Assembly: GCA_031257915.1 (NCBI GenBank)
Contig: JAIRNR010000011.1
Location: 1 to 46,974 of the forward strand
DNA length: 46,974 bases
From: Bacteroidales bacterium
GTDB taxonomy: Bacteria; Bacteroidota; Bacteroidia; Bacteroidales; P3
Reading direction: 5' to 3'
The translations under genes were made by a program, and so were the position numbers. The notes beneath the pieces were generated by a model. The model searched no databases. It was not told the origin of the DNA and saw nothing but the letters and a program-made list of their open reading frames with translations. Positions 36,935 to 45,652 of this stretch are shown one piece after another; position 1 is the stretch's first letter; each line of letters opens with the position of its first letter.

Positions 36935-38945
36935 GCTTTCCTTTAAAGATGAAATTTTAAGAGGTATTTCGTCAAAAATGCCTTCGCCTTCCGACTACGA
37001 TAACTCTGTCAGCCATGCGCCGAAGCGCAGGGATATTCTGTCGGAGAATGAGAAAAAACTCGCTGTGCGTAATGCTTTGCGATACTTTCCTGTTGAGTGG
37101 CATTCTGTGCTTGCTGCCGAGTTTGCCGCGGAGTTGGAACAGTACGGACGTATCTATATGTATCGTTTCCGCCCTGCTTATCCGATGTATGCCCGTCCGA
37201 TTGACGAATATCCCGCCCGTTGCAGGCAGGCGGCGGCAATTATGATGATGATACAGAATAATCTTGACCCTGCTGTTGCGCAACATCCGCACGAACTTAT
37301 TACCTATGGCGGCAACGGTGCCGTGTTTCAAAACTGGGCGCAGTATTTGCTTACAATGCAGTATTTGGCGGAGATGACGGAACAGCAGACACTCGTGATG
37401 TATTCAGGTCATCCTCTCGGATTATTCCCTTCGCACAGAGAGGCTCCGCGTGTTGTTGTTACTAATGGAATGATGATACCGAACTATTCGAGCAGAGACG
37501 ATTATGAGCGGTTTAACGCACTCGGTGTTACTCAATACGGACAGATGACAGCGGGTTCATATATGTATATCGGACCGCAGGGTATTGTTCACGGAACGAC
37601 TATTACGGTGCTTAATGCGGCGCGGAAATTAGATGCCGCGCATAAGACTGTCTGTGCGGGCGATGTTTCAGGCAGTACGAGCGGCAAGCTTTTTATTACG
37701 TGCGGACTTGGCGGGATGTCGGGCGCACAGCCGAAAGCGGCAAATATTGCAGGTATAGTTTCAATAACTGCGGAAATAAATCCCGCCGCTACTGAAAAAC
37801 GCCATAAACAAAAGTGGGTGGACGAAGTTTACAGTTCACTTGACAAACTTTTTGAACGTGCGCTGTCATTACAACAGACAGGCGGAGTAGTGTCGCTCGC
37901 TTATCAGGGCAATGCGGTTGATTTATGGGAATATGCCGCAGCGCATAAAATACATGTTGATTTAGGCTCCGACCAAAGTTCGCTTCATAATCCTTATGCG
38001 GGCGGATATTATCCTGTTGATATGTCTTTTGAGGAAGCGAATATAATGATGGCTTCCGACCCGGCGGCATTTAAAGAGCGTGTACAGGCGTCATTGCGCC
38101 GTCAGGCCGCGGCGATTAATGAACTTGCACAGCGCGGAATGTATTTTTTTGATTATGGTAATGCGTTTTTGCTTGAAGCAAGTCGTGCAGGTGCGGATAT
38201 TGTAAAGGCAGACGGTTCGTTTAAATATCCCTCGTATGTGCAGGGTATTATGGGACCGATGTGTTTTGACTATGGTTTCGGACCGTTTCGCTGGGTTTGC
38301 ACTTCGGGACTGCAACATGATTTGGATATTACGGATAATATTGCAATAGATGTATTACATAAGCTTGCCGCAACGTCGCCTTCTGAGATTATGCAGATTA
38401 TGCAGGACAATATAAAGTGGATTGAAGGCGCGAGGGCTAACAATCTTGTCGTGGGCTCAAAAGCGCGTATTCTTTATGCGGACGCTTACGGACGTATTGC
38501 TATTGCGAAAGCGTTTAACGAAGCCGTTCGTGACAAAATTCTAAGTGCGCCGGTTGTTCTTGGGCGCGACCACCACGACGTGAGCGGTACCGATTCGCCT
38601 TTCCGTGAAACGTCTAATATTTACGACGGCTCGCAGTTTACGGCAGATATGGCTGTACAGAATTGTATCGGAGATGCTTTTCGCGGCGCAACATGGGTGT
38701 CGTTGCATAATGGCGGTGGAGTAGGATGGGGTGAAGTGATAAATGGCGGCTTCGGTATGCTTTTAGATGGCTTGCCCGAAACGGACAGGCGTTTGGAAAG
38801 TATGCTTTTTTGGGATGTAAATAACGGTATTTCCCGCCGTGCGTGGGCATGCAACCCAAATGCTTTACAGGCGGTAAAACGTGCAATGCGCGATAATCCG
38901 AATTTAAGGGTAACTTTGCCGTATCTATCAAATCAGGATATATGA
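36933..38945 (+). CDS. hutU: Urocanate hydratase
   Basis: The 670-residue enzyme converts urocanate to imidazolonepropionate, the second step of histidine degradation, using NAD+ as a tightly bound electrophile. Signature blocks are ELITYGGNGAVFQNWAQYLL, GHPLGLFPS, the nucleotide-binding-like FITCGLGGMSGAQPKAA, and DYGFGPFRWVCTSG with the conserved Cys. It is the longer form (about 670 residues) rather than the ~550-residue Pseudomonas form. No hutH, hutI or formiminotransferase gene is next to it. It shares a 4-nt overlap (ATGA) with rbfA, an unusual partner. Confidence 0.97.
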   Translation: MLSFKDEILRGISSKMPSPSDYDNSVSHAPKRRDILSENEKKLAVRNALRYFPVEWHSVLAAEFAAELEQYGRIYMYRFRPAYPMYARPIDEYPARCRQAAAIMMMIQNNLDPAVAQHPHELITYGGNGAVFQNWAQYLLTMQYLAEMTEQQTLVMYSGHPLGLFPSHREAPRVVVTNGMMIPNYSSRDDYERFNALGVTQYGQMTAGSYMYIGPQGIVHGTTITVLNAARKLDAAHKTVCAGDVSGSTSGKLFITCGLGGMSGAQPKAANIAGIVSITAEINPAATEKRHKQKWVDEVYSSLDKLFERALSLQQTGGVVSLAYQGNAVDLWEYAAAHKIHVDLGSDQSSLHNPYAGGYYPVDMSFEEANIMMASDPAAFKERVQASLRRQAAAINELAQRGMYFFDYGNAFLLEASRAGADIVKADGSFKYPSYVQGIMGPMCFDYGFGPFRWVCTSGLQHDLDITDNIAIDVLHKLAATSPSEIMQIMQDNIKWIEGARANNLVVGSKARILYADAYGRIAIAKAFNEAVRDKILSAPVVLGRDHHDVSGTDSPFRETSNIYDGSQFTADMAVQNCIGDAFRGATWVSLHNGGGVGWGEVINGGFGMLLDGLPETDRRLESMLFWDVNNGISRRAWACNPNALQAVKRAMRDNPNLRVTLPYLSNQDI

Positions 38946-39286
38946 ATACTATACGACAGGAAAAGGTAAATTCGCTGTTGCAAAAAGAACTGGCGGAAAT
39001 TTTCAGAACATCCATGCAAGCATATTTTACAGGTATAATGTTTACGGTAACATACGTCAATGTTACAAGTGATATGTCGCTTGCAAGGGTTAATCTAAGC
39101 ATGTTTCCGGTTGATGCGGATGATAAACCGGCATTGCTGAAACAGGTGAAAGAGCATGGCAACGAGATACGTTTGCTGCTTGGACGGCACATAAAGAATC
39201 AACTTCGCGCAGTTCCGCAACTTCAGTTTTTTATAGATGATACGCTTGACAGAGCGCAGCGTATTGAAGAACTTTTGAAAAAGTGA
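38942..39286 (+). CDS. rbfA: Ribosome-binding factor A
   Basis: The 114-residue KH-like protein helps mature the 30S subunit and 16S rRNA 5' end. The N-terminus MNTIRQEKVNSLLQKELAEIFR and the core VTYVNVTSDMSLARVNLSMF fit the family, as does the C-terminal LRAVPQLQFFIDDTLDRAQRIEELL. It overlaps hutU at its start and the permease gene at its end (GTGA), so the three are likely translated together. Confidence 0.93.
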   Translation: MNTIRQEKVNSLLQKELAEIFRTSMQAYFTGIMFTVTYVNVTSDMSLARVNLSMFPVDADDKPALLKQVKEHGNEIRLLLGRHIKNQLRAVPQLQFFIDDTLDRAQRIEELLKK

Positions 39287-40443
39287 ATATTTCTTTTTTT
39301 ATAGCCAAACGGTATTTTGTGTCTAAAAAGGCACGAATGGCAAGCAATATAAGTTTGGTTACTTTGCTTTCAACGGCTGTATGCAGTGCGGCGATGATAA
39401 TTATTCTTTCCGTGATGAATGGAATGAACAGTTTTGTTGCCGAACGTTTTTCATATTTTGACCCTGATTTAAAAATTGAAAAAGTCAAAGGAAAATATTT
39501 TAATGCGGAATGGCTTGCAGAGTTATCCCGCATTGATGGTATTTCAAAAGTTGTACCGACAATAGAAACACAGGCACTTCTTTCTTTTAACGGTGCGACA
39601 AGAGTTGTGGTTCTTAAAGGTACAACGGAGAAACCGAAAAATAATTTTTACACTCCTGTTACTGTCGGCAACGGCATAGCCTCGTCGCTCAACATATCAA
39701 AAATGTCGCATCTGTTGCTTTACACTCTGCCGGTATCGGCAATAAATCCGCAGGAACTCGGCAGCGGCTATAATGCGTTAGATGTTGTTGCTAATGATTT
39801 TCTGATAACAATTCCCGACTATGATAATCGCTACATTATTGCGCCGCTTGAATTTGTGCAAAATGCAACAGATAAGGAAAGCAAATATTCTGCGGTGGAA
39901 ATATTTTTGAATGACAACGTGAAAGCCGCAAAGATACAGCAGGTTATCGGTAGCGATTTTACGGTGAAAAATCGTCAGCAGCAGCAAGACACTTTGTATC
40001 ACAGTATGAAAATGGAAAAATTTATCATAATCGTGATTTTTGTTTTTGTAATGCTTATTTCATGTTTCACTCTTATTGCCTCGTTAATGCTTCTAATCAA
40101 CGATAAAAAGAGAGATAATTTTATACTGAGAAGCATAGGGCTTACCGAAACAAAAGTGCGCAGCAGTTTTTTACTGAATGGAATTTTTATAACGATATTC
40201 GGCACTGTGTCGGGGCTTATTGCAGGCATTGGAATTACATTATGTCAGCAGTTTTTCGGTTTGGTAAAACTCGGCGGTGCCGGTGGAGAAGGCAAGTATA
40301 TTGTGGAAGCGTATCCGGTTTTATTACAGTTATCTGATATATTTCTTGTTTTTTGCATATCGGTTGCGGTTGGTTTTTTTGCTTCTGCGGTGTCGATTTC
40401 CGCAATATCTTTACGTTCGGTTTTCAAAATCGCAGCGAAATAA
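39283..40443 (+). CDS. FtsX-like permease of the LolC/LolE type
   Basis: The 386-residue membrane protein has the layout of lipoprotein-releasing permeases: one N-terminal membrane segment (after KARMASNISLVTLLSTAVCSAAMIIILSVMNGMN), a large periplasmic domain, and three C-terminal segments (e.g. IVIFVFVMLISCFTLIASLMLL, then NGIFITIFGTVSGLIAGI, last at 345-375). It would work with a LolD-type ATPase to extract lipoproteins for LolA, though other FtsX-family roles are possible. The start is GTG at 39283, overlapping the rbfA stop by 4 nt. Its neighbour rbfA is a common partner in Bacteroidota. Confidence 0.85.
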   Translation: MNISFFIAKRYFVSKKARMASNISLVTLLSTAVCSAAMIIILSVMNGMNSFVAERFSYFDPDLKIEKVKGKYFNAEWLAELSRIDGISKVVPTIETQALLSFNGATRVVVLKGTTEKPKNNFYTPVTVGNGIASSLNISKMSHLLLYTLPVSAINPQELGSGYNALDVVANDFLITIPDYDNRYIIAPLEFVQNATDKESKYSAVEIFLNDNVKAAKIQQVIGSDFTVKNRQQQQDTLYHSMKMEKFIIIVIFVFVMLISCFTLIASLMLLINDKKRDNFILRSIGLTETKVRSSFLLNGIFITIFGTVSGLIAGIGITLCQQFFGLVKLGGAGGEGKYIVEAYPVLLQLSDIFLVFCISVAVGFFASAVSISAISLRSVFKIAAK

Positions 40444-40463
40444 ATAATTACGTTCGCGTATTC

Positions 40464-40494
40464 TTGTTTTTCTCTCAACTTAATCGTATATTTG
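40464..40494 (+). promoter_or_regulatory. Promoter of hpt-adk (TTG-N20-TATATTTG)
   Basis: TTG at 40464-40466 is followed after 20 bp by TATATTTG at 40487-40494. It lies 19 nt before the hpt start and should drive hpt and adk, which are 13 nt apart. Confidence 0.75.
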
Positions 40495-40513
40495 CGAGCA
40501 TATACTTTTTTAT

Positions 40514-41053
40514 ATGCAGCAAAATAATATCACAATCAGGGGTGAAGAGTTCAAGCCGTTTCTTGATGAAAAGTCGCTTTCGGAAATTCTCACCGGTTTG
40601 GCTGAAAAAATTAACGGCGATTATGCCGGAAAAGAGCCTGTCTTTCTTATAGTCCTCAACGGTGCTTTTATGTTTGCCGCCGACTTTTTGAGAATGATAA
40701 AAATGCCCTGTCGGGTGTCATTTATAAAGATGGCTTCGTACAGTGGTAAAGATACTACAGGAAAAGTTAAAGAACTTATCGGTATCAATGAAGATTTAAA
40801 AGATCAGCATGTTATTATCGTCGAAGATATTGTTGATACAGGCATTACTATTGAACAATTGCTGCATACGGTACAGGAAAAGGAGCCTGCGTCGGTAAAA
40901 ATTTGCACACTGTTCTTTAAACCCGATAAATTTAAAAAAGATTACCCCATTGATTACGTCGGTAAGTCAATTTCTAACGAATTTATTATAGGTTACGGAC
41001 TTGATCTTGACGGATATGTTCGTAATTTACCTATTATATATCAACATGTATAG
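40514..41053 (+). CDS. hpt: Hypoxanthine phosphoribosyltransferase
   Basis: The 179-residue purine-salvage enzyme forms IMP or GMP from the free base and PRPP. The PRPP-binding loop VIIVEDIVDTGITI (acidic pair at residues 104-105), the LNGAFMFAADFLR block and the flexible-loop SYSGKDTTGKV are clear. It precedes adk by 13 nt, a purine nucleotide pair common in this phylum. Confidence 0.95.
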   Translation: MQQNNITIRGEEFKPFLDEKSLSEILTGLAEKINGDYAGKEPVFLIVLNGAFMFAADFLRMIKMPCRVSFIKMASYSGKDTTGKVKELIGINEDLKDQHVIIVEDIVDTGITIEQLLHTVQEKEPASVKICTLFFKPDKFKKDYPIDYVGKSISNEFIIGYGLDLDGYVRNLPIIYQHV

Positions 41054-41066
41054 ATAAAATGAAATT

Positions 41067-41651
41067 ATGTTAAACCTTATTATTTTCGGACCTCCCGGTG
41101 CGGGTAAAGGCACACAGAGTGAGAACCTCGTAAATAAGTTTTCTCTTGCGCACGTTTCTACCGGAGATCTGTTGCGTGAAGAGATGGCAAACGAAACTCC
41201 GCTTGGCAAAGAAGTCCGTAATATTATTTCGGGCGGCGGTTTGGTCGGCGACGATATTGTCGGCAGGATGATTGCCGAATTTATCAGGAATAATAAACAC
41301 GCGGCGGGTATTCTTTTCGACGGTTATCCGCGCACGGTGTATCAGTGTGAGATGCTTGAAAAATTTTTTACGGATGAAACGTTATTACTCACCGGTGTCG
41401 TCGGGCTGGAAGTAGAGCAGGAAGAACTTATGCGGCGGCTGCTGCATCGCGCAAGTATTCAAAATCGTGCGGACGATACCGAAGAAGCAATCCGCACACG
41501 TTTCAGAGAATACGAGGAAAAAACTGCTGCCGTAATGGACTTTTATAAAAGGAGAAATCTTTTTTTCCCTGTTGCGGTAAACGGCACTTTGGAGGAAAAT
41601 CTCACATCGGTAGAAACATTCGTAAAATCACTCTTTGACAGTCTGCCTTAA
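41067..41651 (+). CDS. adk: Adenylate kinase, short form
   Basis: The 194-residue kinase interconverts ATP, ADP and AMP. It has P-loop GPPGAGKGT (8-16), the STGDLLREEMANETPLG nucleotide-binding block and FDGYPRTVYQCEML. The LID is the short, zinc-free kind (RLLHRASIQNRADDTEEAIRTRF), explaining the length near 190 rather than about 214. In many Bacteroidota obg follows; here the second MITE-like copy and a convergent gene follow instead. Confidence 0.96.
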   Translation: MLNLIIFGPPGAGKGTQSENLVNKFSLAHVSTGDLLREEMANETPLGKEVRNIISGGGLVGDDIVGRMIAEFIRNNKHAAGILFDGYPRTVYQCEMLEKFFTDETLLLTGVVGLEVEQEELMRRLLHRASIQNRADDTEEAIRTRFREYEEKTAAVMDFYKRRNLFFPVAVNGTLEENLTSVETFVKSLFDSLP

Positions 41652-41676
41652 ACACCCCGCATTGGCACTATACACG

Positions 41677-41848
41677 GGACAAACGCATTTAAAACTCACA
41701 AATCACTGACTATCATGTGTTTACAATGCTTATTTTTGATGAAAATATCCATGAAATGTTTCAATTTACACACAGACGAATAAAAATTGAGGGAAGGGAA
41801 TTGTAATTTATTTGTTATCAACAAATTAACTTGTTTAAATGCGTTAGC
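41677..41848 (-). mobile_element. MITE-like element, copy B (about 172 bp), inverted relative to copy A
   Basis: Read on the reverse strand it begins GCTAACGCATTTAAAC and ends TTTAAATGCGTTTGTCC, as in copy A. The terminal inverted repeats AACGCATTTAAA lie at 41682-41693 and, as the complement, 41834-41845. About 45 bp at one end and 55 bp at the other match copy A with only a few changes; the middle differs and is about 35 bp longer. It encodes nothing and lies in the spacer between convergent adk and DUF5683 genes. No clear target duplication is visible. Confidence 0.75.
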
Positions 41849-41869
41849 CCCAGCACTGCACCTTAAGTG

Positions 41870-42565
41870 CTATTTAAATGTCAGTGATAGCGATAATCCT
41901 GCGTCGAGCGGCATTTTTGACTTTGTGTAGAAATTAGTACGTGCGTAAGGGTCTATTTTCATAGATAAATTCGGGGAAATATCAAATTTTGAAAGATGTG
42001 CATATACTATTGCATCCACTATATTTAAAAGATATACAACTCCCGCAATAATAATTGCAAGTTCAACATTATTCTGGTAATAATTGCGGATGTCAAGCAA
42101 CTGCCTGTCCGAAAAACGCTTTAAAGAAGAAAGACCTAATGCCGCCGTATCGTTATCATAACGTGCCTTAATCTCTTTGTCGTAAATTTTCCGTTCTTTC
42201 AAATTCAAATCCAGCATATACCATAACGCCGCACCACCGCCATATACTATTGCAGGCTTCCAATACTGTCCGTTATACATCTGCCCCAAACCGGGAATAA
42301 CGGCTGAACATATTGCGGCTGTCCATGGCGATTTTCTGCCGCCGGATTTTCTCAATTTAAATGCACCCGAATTTTTTTCTGCGAAAGAAAGACGCGGTTT
42401 AACAATCGTTTTTACCGTAGCGGCAGTATCAAACGTCAAATCCTGCACCTGCAATACATCTTGAGTCTGTTGCACCGGCTGCATGCTTTGCTCACTCAAC
42501 TCACTTTGCGCTACAACGGCACCTGACGCCAGCAACAGCAGAATAAAAAGAGTATAGCGAGCCAT
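41870..42565 (-). CDS. DUF5683 domain membrane protein
   Basis: The 231-residue product has a signal peptide ending VVAQ (residue 20), a low-complexity Gln/Val segment, then the DUF5683 core. That core is KSPWTAAICSAVIPGLGQMYNGQYWKPAIVYGGGAALWYMLDL, followed by an Asp/Tyr-rich helix and a second hydrophobic segment (LAIIIAGVVYLLNIVDAIVYAHL). It is predicted in the envelope; function is unknown. It follows parB by 2 nt on the reverse strand, an arrangement I know from other Bacteroidota (parA-parB-DUF5683). Confidence 0.85.
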   Translation of the reverse strand: MARYTLFILLLLASGAVVAQSELSEQSMQPVQQTQDVLQVQDLTFDTAATVKTIVKPRLSFAEKNSGAFKLRKSGGRKSPWTAAICSAVIPGLGQMYNGQYWKPAIVYGGGAALWYMLDLNLKERKIYDKEIKARYDNDTAALGLSSLKRFSDRQLLDIRNYYQNNVELAIIIAGVVYLLNIVDAIVYAHLSKFDISPNLSMKIDPYARTNFYTKSKMPLDAGLSLSLTFK

Positions 42566-42567
42566 TT

Positions 42568-43485
42568 TCAGCCCAAAATAAGTGTGTTAAGAATTTTTTC
42601 CAAATCTTCAAGCGAAGAGAACTGCATTGCAAGTGTTCCTTTGCCGCCGCGCATAACCTTAACCGTAACTTCCGTACCTGTTTTCGCCGAAAGTGAGGTA
42701 ACTTTATCTTCAAATGGGATTGCTGCCGACCTGCTTATAGCCACGCCTTTTTTCGCTCCCGACTTCCTTTTTGCAAGTGCCTCTACCTGTCTTACGGAAA
42801 GGTGTTTTATAAGAATTGCTCTCAGAAGTTCTACCTGTTTTTCAGGATTACTTGCAGTAAGCAGGGCGCGGGCATGTCCCATTGAAATTTTATTTTCGGT
42901 AATAGCAAGCTGAACTTCCGAAGGCAGTGCTAAAAGGCGCAAGTAATTTGAAATAGTAGTTCTGTCTTTACCTACTCTTTTACTTAATTCCTCCTGAGTA
43001 TAATTACCTGCGTCCTGAATCCCTTTGTATGAAAGGGCTATGTCAATGGCATTAAGATTTTCACGCTGAATATTTTCTATAAGCGCAAGTTCGAGCATAT
43101 CTTTGTCCTCAGATACCATTCTGATATATGCGGGAATTTCGCGAAGTCCCGCTATCTTAGACGCTCTTAAACGCCGTTCACCCGAAATCAACTGATAACC
43201 GTCACCACTTTTTCTGACCGTAATCGGCTGAATAATGCCATGCTCTTTTATAGAAGAGGCAAGTTCTTTGAGTGTAACTTCGTCAATTTTTTTTCGCGGC
43301 TGGTCGGGATTCTCGGTTATAGAATTTATATTTATTGTGGTAATAGAACCTATAACAACAGCCGGCATACTGTTCAACGAGTTTAAAATCCCTCTGCTTG
43401 ACGGATTACCGGTAACCAAATGTTCGCTACCGATTCCACCAAGTAATCTGCCAATACCTTCTCCCAATGCTTGTTTTTTTGCCAT
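42568..43485 (-). CDS. parB: Chromosome partitioning protein ParB
   Basis: The 305-residue CTP-dependent clamp binds parS sites near the origin. The N-terminal domain has the CTP-binding motif GERRLR (102-107). The helix-turn-helix region is YTQEELSKRVGKDRTTISNYLRLLALP (about 157-183), followed by the C-terminal dimerisation part. Its gene directly follows parA with 2 nt between them. No parS-like TGTTTCACGTGAAACA site was found in the window. Confidence 0.95.
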   Translation of the reverse strand: MAKKQALGEGIGRLLGGIGSEHLVTGNPSSRGILNSLNSMPAVVIGSITTININSITENPDQPRKKIDEVTLKELASSIKEHGIIQPITVRKSGDGYQLISGERRLRASKIAGLREIPAYIRMVSEDKDMLELALIENIQRENLNAIDIALSYKGIQDAGNYTQEELSKRVGKDRTTISNYLRLLALPSEVQLAITENKISMGHARALLTASNPEKQVELLRAILIKHLSVRQVEALAKRKSGAKKGVAISRSAAIPFEDKVTSLSAKTGTEVTVKVMRGGKGTLAMQFSSLEDLEKILNTLILG

Positions 43486-43487
43486 AA

Positions 43488-44297
43488 TTAACTATCATCT
43501 TCCTCTATCTGTTTTTCTTCATTTGAAAAAACAGTATCGTTATTTCTTTGTAAAATCTCTTTTACGAGATTCATATAGTTTGCCGAGCCGCGTGAACTTA
43601 TATCGTGTTCGTAGATTGATTTTATATGACTTGGTGCCTCAGCAAGACGGACATTATCAAAAATAATTGTGTTCAGAACTATTTTGCCCAAATTTTTTCT
43701 TACGTGCTCAACAACTTCCTTATCCAAATTATTGCGCGGATGAAACATAGTAAGCACAATGCCTTCATACGTCAGGTCGGGGTTAAATCTTTGCTGAATA
43801 ATTTTTACCGTATTGAGGAGTTCCGCAAGTCCTTCCATCGCAAAGTATTGACACTGCACAGGCACTAATACGGAATCCGCTGCAGTAAGCACATTTATTG
43901 CAATAAGCCCCAAAGAAGGACCGCAATCAACAACAATATAATCGTAACTGTCTTTTACGGGCTCTATCATTTTCTTAAAAATAAATTCACGCCCCTGAAC
44001 ATTTACTATATCTGTTTCTGCTGCAACGAAATCAACGTGTGAGGGTAAAATATCAAGCATTTCCGTCTTTGTCCTTATAATTGCTTTTTCGGGAGAAAGC
44101 CCTTCAAGCATACAATCATAGATGCTGACAGATACATTATCCTTATCCACGAGATTAGACGTAGCACTTGATTGAGGGTCGGCATCGACAAGAAGCACTT
44201 TTTTTTCCTGCAATGCCATACCGACAGCCAAATTTACAGCCGTGGTCGTTTTTCCTACGCCGCCTTTCTGATTAACAACGGCTATTATTTTTCCCAT
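43488..44297 (-). CDS. parA: Chromosome partitioning ATPase ParA (Soj)
   Basis: The 269-residue ATPase has the deviant Walker A KGGVGKTT (11-18), DADPQSSAT as A' motif and DYIVVDCGPSLGLIAINVL as Walker B. With ParB it moves and separates replicated origins. It lies 4 nt downstream of the DUF3276 gene and 2 nt upstream of parB, so the set is one operon. Confidence 0.95.
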   Translation of the reverse strand: MGKIIAVVNQKGGVGKTTTAVNLAVGMALQEKKVLLVDADPQSSATSNLVDKDNVSVSIYDCMLEGLSPEKAIIRTKTEMLDILPSHVDFVAAETDIVNVQGREFIFKKMIEPVKDSYDYIVVDCGPSLGLIAINVLTAADSVLVPVQCQYFAMEGLAELLNTVKIIQQRFNPDLTYEGIVLTMFHPRNNLDKEVVEHVRKNLGKIVLNTIIFDNVRLAEAPSHIKSIYEHDISSRGSANYMNLVKEILQRNNDTVFSNEEKQIEEDDS

Positions 44298-44301
44298 AAT
44301 T

Positions 44302-44604
44302 TTAAATTTCCGAAACTGTTTCTTCTATCGGACGCTCACCGGTTTCTACAAAATGAATTACATCCTGCAACCCTTTGGCGAATTTTTCAAAATCTTCTTT
44401 GTATAAAAATACTTTATGCTTGTCGTAGCTAAAACGACCTGTATTCTCATCAAAAATACGTCTGCTTTCCGTAATGTTAATGTACATTTCGCCGTTTTTT
44501 GTTTCCTTTACATCAAAAAAATACGTGCGTTTGCCTGCTTTAACTGCTTTTGAAAAAACCTCTTCACGGTCGGAACGTTCAGGGTTATAATTAAATTCTC
44601 CCAT
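44302..44604 (-). CDS. DUF3276 (PUR-alpha-like) DNA/RNA-binding protein
   Basis: The 100-residue protein matches the Bacteroidota DUF3276 family: EVFSKAVKAGKRTYFFDVKETKNGEMYINITESRR, then KHKVFLYKEDFEKFAKGLQDVIHFV. Members have the PUR fold and bind single-stranded nucleic acids. It is the first gene of the parAB operon, behind its own -7 box, and its translation may be coupled to parA (4-nt gap). Role in partition is not established. Confidence 0.85.
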   Translation of the reverse strand: MGEFNYNPERSDREEVFSKAVKAGKRTYFFDVKETKNGEMYINITESRRIFDENTGRFSYDKHKVFLYKEDFEKFAKGLQDVIHFVETGERPIEETVSEI

Positions 44605-44633
44605 AGTGTAGTTTAGTTTAAGATATTTGGTAG

Positions 44634-44641
44634 CAAATATA
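44634..44641 (-). promoter_or_regulatory. Reverse -7 box (TATATTTG) for the DUF3276-parAB operon
   Basis: CAAATATA on the + strand reads TATATTTG on the reverse strand, 29 nt before the DUF3276 start. The -33 region would lie in the 3' end of lpxH, without a clear TTG. Confidence 0.6.
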
Positions 44642-44657
44642 GTAAAAATTTACCGCA

Positions 44658-45452
44658 TTATTGTTCGGATGTTTTTAACAATAGATCATGACCGTCATAA
44701 ACGCCGTAGGAATAATGGCTAAGCCAGTCGCCCGTATTGAGGTATTTACTTGTTTTTTCTCCTTTTGACTTAAATTCTTTTACAATGGGTTGATGTCTGT
44801 GGGCAAAAATAAAATAATCAAAATATTCTCCGTTTAGCATTTTTTCTATGTATATGTTTATATTCTGTTGTGATTCCTGACGGTTGGATTTTGATTGATT
44901 CGCTTTGCGGCTGCCGCGTGAAAAACTTGTTGCAAGTAAGTTGCCTGTCCAGGGATGCAACCATGAAAAAAAAATACGGCTCAGGCGGGCTTCAAAAATC
45001 CGTTTGAGCAGTTTATATCCGTAGTCTTTCGGACCAAGTCCGTCACCGTGTCCGAGCAAAAATTTCTTACCGTTAATCGTTGCCCGCACTGTGTTTCTAA
45101 AAGTACTCATCCCCATTTCCTTTTCAAAGTAATCTTTTGTCCATAAGTCATGATTACCGCCGAAAAAATAAATATTCACGCCCCTGTCGGCAAGTTCTGC
45201 TATCGCACCGAAAAGACGCGTATAGCCTTTCGGAACAACGTAGCGGTATTCAAACCAGTAATCAAAAACATCGCCAAGCAAAAACAACGCACCTGTTTCT
45301 TCGCTGTGCTGCTTAATCCACTTTACAAACTTCATCTCCCGCTTGCGGCTATCCTCATAAGACGGTGAACCAAGGTGAAGGTCGGAAACAAAAAATGCTT
45401 TTTTCCCCTGCGGCAGCTGTATATTTATGTCTGATGTCGTTTTTCTTGCCAT
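44658..45452 (-). CDS. lpxH: UDP-2,3-diacylglucosamine diphosphatase
   Basis: The 264-residue metallophosphatase splits UDP-2,3-diacylglucosamine to lipid X in lipid A synthesis, at the inner membrane. All metal-site motifs are visible: DLHLG (24-28), LGDVFDYW (about 59-66), GNHD (99-102), LGHGD (133-137) and AHRH (near 218). The insertion with basic residues (SFSRGSRKANQSKSNRQ) resembles the membrane-facing cap. It is alone on the reverse strand. Confidence 0.88.
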   Translation of the reverse strand: MARKTTSDINIQLPQGKKAFFVSDLHLGSPSYEDSRKREMKFVKWIKQHSEETGALFLLGDVFDYWFEYRYVVPKGYTRLFGAIAELADRGVNIYFFGGNHDLWTKDYFEKEMGMSTFRNTVRATINGKKFLLGHGDGLGPKDYGYKLLKRIFEARLSRIFFSWLHPWTGNLLATSFSRGSRKANQSKSNRQESQQNINIYIEKMLNGEYFDYFIFAHRHQPIVKEFKSKGEKTSKYLNTGDWLSHYSYGVYDGHDLLLKTSEQ

Positions 45453-45583
45453 ATTTGCTTTGGAAATCTTTAAATAATGTGTTTTATGTTCTGCATGCGT
45501 AACAGCAAATATTCCGTATCACTTGCAAGATTAAGTGGTATCATAAGCGTTTTCAACTCCCCTGATGTCTTATTGAATTTGGG

Positions 45584-45591
45584 CAAATTTA
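45584..45591 (-). promoter_or_regulatory. Possible reverse -7 box (TAAATTTG) for lpxH
   Basis: CAAATTTA on the + strand reads TAAATTTG on the reverse strand. It would give a leader of about 125 nt before lpxH, long for this window. The 200-bp divergent spacer between lpxH and ung holds no other obvious element. Confidence 0.4.
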
Positions 45592-45652
45592 CGTAAAAAA
45601 AGTAACAAACGAGTAACGAATATTGCAAAATTATTTTTAATTTTACGGCAAT

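Noticed and set aside
38638-39192. 184-residue reverse frame across hutU and rbfA
   Set aside because: Antisense to two clear genes; Ser/Pro/His-rich chance translation.
41870-44604. parS centromere site near parAB
   Set aside because: No match to TGTTTCACGTGAAACA or a close variant was found by eye; partial TTTCACG strings elsewhere lack the dyad.
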